From an uncultured Pelagibacteraceae bacterium (GTDB lineage: Bacteria; Pseudomonadota; Alphaproteobacteria; Pelagibacterales; Pelagibacteraceae), in assembly GCA_902596375.1 (NCBI GenBank), contig CACJTU010000004.1, positions 21,788-85,787 of the forward strand: a DNA stretch of 64,000 bases. Reading direction: 5' to 3'. Under the pieces are notes generated by a model. The model was not told where the DNA came from, made no database searches, and saw only the letters and a program-made list of their open reading frames with translations. Positions 61,236 to 64,000 of the stretch are shown piece by piece (the first letter of the stretch is position 1; each line of letters begins with the position of its first letter). The position numbers and the translations under genes were made by a program.

Positions 61236-62714
61236 TTATGCTAAGGTTTTTTTAATTGCTTGCTTCCAACCATGCAATATATGATTTCTAAGTTTTTTAT
61301 TAATTTTTGGCTTAAAAGCTTTATCTTTTTTCCATGTATTTTTTATCTGGTTTAATGATTTGAATTCTCCTAATTGATATCCTGCAAAGAGCGCAGCTCC
61401 TAGTGCGGTGGTTTCTAAGACTTTCGGTCGAATTACTTTTAGATTAATTACATCTGCTAAAAATTGTGAAAACCAATTATTAGCTACCATACCCCCATCA
61501 ATCTTTACTATCCTAGGCTTCAAACCATCTTTATTCATTGAATATAATAAATCATAACTTTGATAAGCAACAGACTCGACGGTTGCTCTCACTAAAGTTT
61601 TCCAATCACTATCTCTTGTAAGTCCTGTTATTAAGCCTCTTGCATCAGGTCTCCAATAAGGTGCGCCTATTCCACTAAAAGCTGGTACAACATAAACCTC
61701 ATTATTGCTTATTGTTGATCTAGCTATTTTTTCAGTTTCATAAGCATTGTTAATTAATTTAATTTTATCCCTTAACCATTGTACGCCTGCTCCTGCTATG
61801 AAAATAGATCCTTCAAGAGCATACGTGGTCTTATTATTCAATCGATAACAAATTGTAGTTAATAACTTATTTTTTGAATTTATTTTTTTTGATCCAGTGT
61901 TCATTATTATAAAAGCACCAGTGCCATAAGTACTTTTTATAGATCCTTTTTCAAAACAAGCTTGTCCTACAGCTGCTGCTTGTTGATCTCCTAAAACAGC
62001 TGAAATGGGTATTTCTTTTCCTGTAACTCTCTTATCTGTTTTTCCAAAATTATCTGCAGAATTTTTTACTTCAGGCAAGATACTCCTTGGAATTTTTAAT
62101 TTCTGTAAAATTTCATTATCCCATTTATTGTTATTGATATTAAACAACATGGTTCTACTTGCATTGGTAGCTTCGGTTAAATGCTGTTTACCTTTGGTTA
62201 ATTTCCAAATCAAGAAGGTATCCACTGTACCAAACAATAAATTATTAGTTTTTAGTAATTTTTTTGAAACTTTAACATTATCTAAAATCCATTTTATTTT
62301 AGTGGCAGAAAAATAAGGATCTATAAATAACCCTGTTTTTTTTCTAAAAGTATTTTCATAATTTTTATTCTTTAGAGATTTACAATATTCCTGGGTTCTT
62401 CTATCTTGCCAAACGATTGCATTATAAATAGGTTTTCCAGTTTTTTTATTCCACAAAATTGTAGTTTCCCTTTGATTTGTAATTCCAATAGTAAGTATAT
62501 TACCTTTTAAACTTTTAGCTTTTTTAATTACTTGCTTTAATGCTTTAAGTGTTGTCGACCAAATTTCATTTGGATTATGTTCTACCCATCCATTTCTAGG
62601 AAAGTATTGTTTAAATTCATATTGAGAAATAAATTTAATGTTCCCTTTAGTATCAAACAAAACAACTCTTGACGAGGTTGTTCCTTGATCAATGGAGACA
62701 ATAAATTTTTTCAA
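61236..62714 (-). CDS. glpK: Glycerol kinase
   Basis: SIDQGTTSSRVVLFD; GITNQRETTILWNKKTGKPIYNAIVWQDRRT; FSGIGAPYWRPDARG. Confidence 0.96.
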   Translation of the reverse strand: MKKFIVSIDQGTTSSRVVLFDTKGNIKFISQYEFKQYFPRNGWVEHNPNEIWSTTLKALKQVIKKAKSLKGNILTIGITNQRETTILWNKKTGKPIYNAIVWQDRRTQEYCKSLKNKNYENTFRKKTGLFIDPYFSATKIKWILDNVKVSKKLLKTNNLLFGTVDTFLIWKLTKGKQHLTEATNASRTMLFNINNNKWDNEILQKLKIPRSILPEVKNSADNFGKTDKRVTGKEIPISAVLGDQQAAAVGQACFEKGSIKSTYGTGAFIIMNTGSKKINSKNKLLTTICYRLNNKTTYALEGSIFIAGAGVQWLRDKIKLINNAYETEKIARSTISNNEVYVVPAFSGIGAPYWRPDARGLITGLTRDSDWKTLVRATVESVAYQSYDLLYSMNKDGLKPRIVKIDGGMVANNWFSQFLADVINLKVIRPKVLETTALGAALFAGYQLGEFKSLNQIKNTWKKDKAFKPKINKKLRNHILHGWKQAIKKTLA

Positions 62715-62718
62715 AATA

Positions 62719-64000
62719 CTAATCTATGCCAAGATGTTTTTTTCTTTTTCCAACCCAAGTTCTAATCAAATTATCAAAAATCAATCCTATAAACGCAACA
62801 CAGATACCGAGAGTTAAACCAATTCCTGCTCCATTTTTATCTGAAAGTGCTTTTAAAATGTATTGACCAAGATCTTCTGTTCCAATGAAAGCTCCAATTA
62901 TCACCATAAATAAAGCAAAAACTATTGTTTGATTTAAACCAAGCATCATATGTGGAAATGCTAATGGAAACTCAATTTTTGTTAATCTCTGAAATTTATT
63001 TACACCAGACATTGTTGCAGCTTCATGTAAGCCAACAGGAACACTTCTAAGTCCTTCTATTGTATATCTAGTTGCAGGAATTGTTGCATAGACAATTACA
63101 GCAATTAAAACAGATGTATCTGTTATTCCAAAAAGCATCATTACAGGAATTAAATATACAAATGAAGGGAATGTTTGAAATATATCGCAAACTCCTAGCA
63201 TAAATGCTGCAGATTTTTTGTTTTGAAAACATAATGTTCCAACTGTAAATCCTATTAAACAAGAAATAACTACACCAAAAGTTGCCATGTATAACGTTAC
63301 TAGTGCTCTATCCCACCATGGACTTAATGCTATAAATAAAGTCAAAGCAGCAACAACTAATGCTGATCGAACTCCTCCAATTAAATATCCTGCACCAACT
63401 GCTAGTACCAATGTAGCTACTGCAGGCATTCTTAAATATAAAGCTCTCATCGGCTGAAGCACATCTTGAATTAACCATGTATTGAATGCTTTAATATACA
63501 CGAAGAAAGTATCAAAAATCCAATCAACTCCTTTATTCCAAAAATCTGCTGTTGATATTCCTTTATTATGAGGAATTTCAAACAAGTAATTAAAACTACC
63601 TTTGAAAATAAAAGTCCCAACGTATGCAAGAATTATTCCAATTACAAATGATGCTGCAAAAAATATTACGTTTTTATTTCTTTGGAAAAATGTCAGATTA
63701 CCAAAATAATCTGTTTGTTTATTTGCCCATGCTAAAGACATTTTATCAAGTAAAATTGCAATTAAACTAATACATAAACCAGCCTCAAGTGCCAGCCCTA
63801 TATTGAGCTGATTAAGTGCTAACAACAAATTAAATCCTAATCCTTTTGCACCAATAAATGCAGATATAACTGCCATTGAAAAACAAACCATTATTACTTG
63901 GTTAACTCCAATTAAAATATCTCGTCTTGCTGTAGGAATTAATACCTTGAACATTAACTGCCAATTAGTACATCCACTCATTCTTCCAGCTTCAATAACC
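62719..64000 (-). CDS. Tandem-fused ProW-type ABC permease (betaine/TMAO-type family), truncated at right window edge
   Basis: Two permease domains in one polypeptide; frame continues past listed start as VIEAGRMSGCTNWQLMFKV to the window edge. Confidence 0.88.
   Translation of the reverse strand, partial: VIEAGRMSGCTNWQLMFKVLIPTARRDILIGVNQVIMVCFSMAVISAFIGAKGLGFNLLLALNQLNIGLALEAGLCISLIAILLDKMSLAWANKQTDYFGNLTFFQRNKNVIFFAASFVIGIILAYVGTFIFKGSFNYLFEIPHNKGISTADFWNKGVDWIFDTFFVYIKAFNTWLIQDVLQPMRALYLRMPAVATLVLAVGAGYLIGGVRSALVVAALTLFIALSPWWDRALVTLYMATFGVVISCLIGFTVGTLCFQNKKSAAFMLGVCDIFQTFPSFVYLIPVMMLFGITDTSVLIAVIVYATIPATRYTIEGLRSVPVGLHEAATMSGVNKFQRLTKIEFPLAFPHMMLGLNQTIVFALFMVIIGAFIGTEDLGQYILKALSDKNGAGIGLTLGICVAFIGLIFDNLIRTWVGKRKKHLGID

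Noticed and set aside
1-64000. CRISPR arrays, IS elements, prophage, tRNA or rRNA genes
   Set aside because: No direct-repeat arrays, transposase or integrase motifs, or tRNA-like cloverleaf sequences were noticed by eye; tRNAscan-SE and ISfinder runs would be decisive.

Overview
AT-rich, gene-dense alphaproteobacterial window that looks like SAR11/Pelagibacterales (very short spacers, long overlapping operons, gene content; inference, no search run). Almost all of it is coding. Main blocks: (1) sugar-acid catabolism (IlvD/Edd truncated at the left edge, UxaA/GarD-type dehydratase, 3-hydroxyisobutyrate-dehydrogenase family); (2) small cytochrome genes, an ETHE1-like persulfide dioxygenase and AzlCD; (3) a Fe(III) ABC transporter preceded by two adjacent 7-1-7 Fur-like palindromes; (4) LysR, AcuI/YhdH-type reductase, folE, hisI; (5) a ~19 kb minus-strand run for methylated-amine/C1 oxidation (Rieske oxygenase, BHMT, two DMGDH/SARDH-type flavoproteins, ETF and ETF-QO) with embedded unknowns: a DddP-like M24 protein, two methyltransferase-fold proteins, and a kinase/nucleotidylyltransferase/2OG-oxygenase cassette; (6) a betaine-type SBP + permease without a local ATPase, followed by a MetF-like protein coupled to an unassigned GcvT/DmdA/LigM-family protein; (7) an uncharacterised M19 dipeptidase/553-aa/DUF3726-like/zinc-ribbon-peptide module; (8) purEK, csp, soxBDAG, fhs, Tmm-like FMO, glpK, gpsA and a tandem-fused ProW-type permease truncated at the right edge. 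No rRNA, tRNA, CRISPR array, IS element or prophage was recognised. Top candidates for follow-up: the DddP-like protein, the orphan THF-dependent demethylase module, the M19/DUF3726/zinc-ribbon module, and an unassigned structured RNA locus with a MLILSPPDT mini-ORF at about 4.71-4.99 kb.
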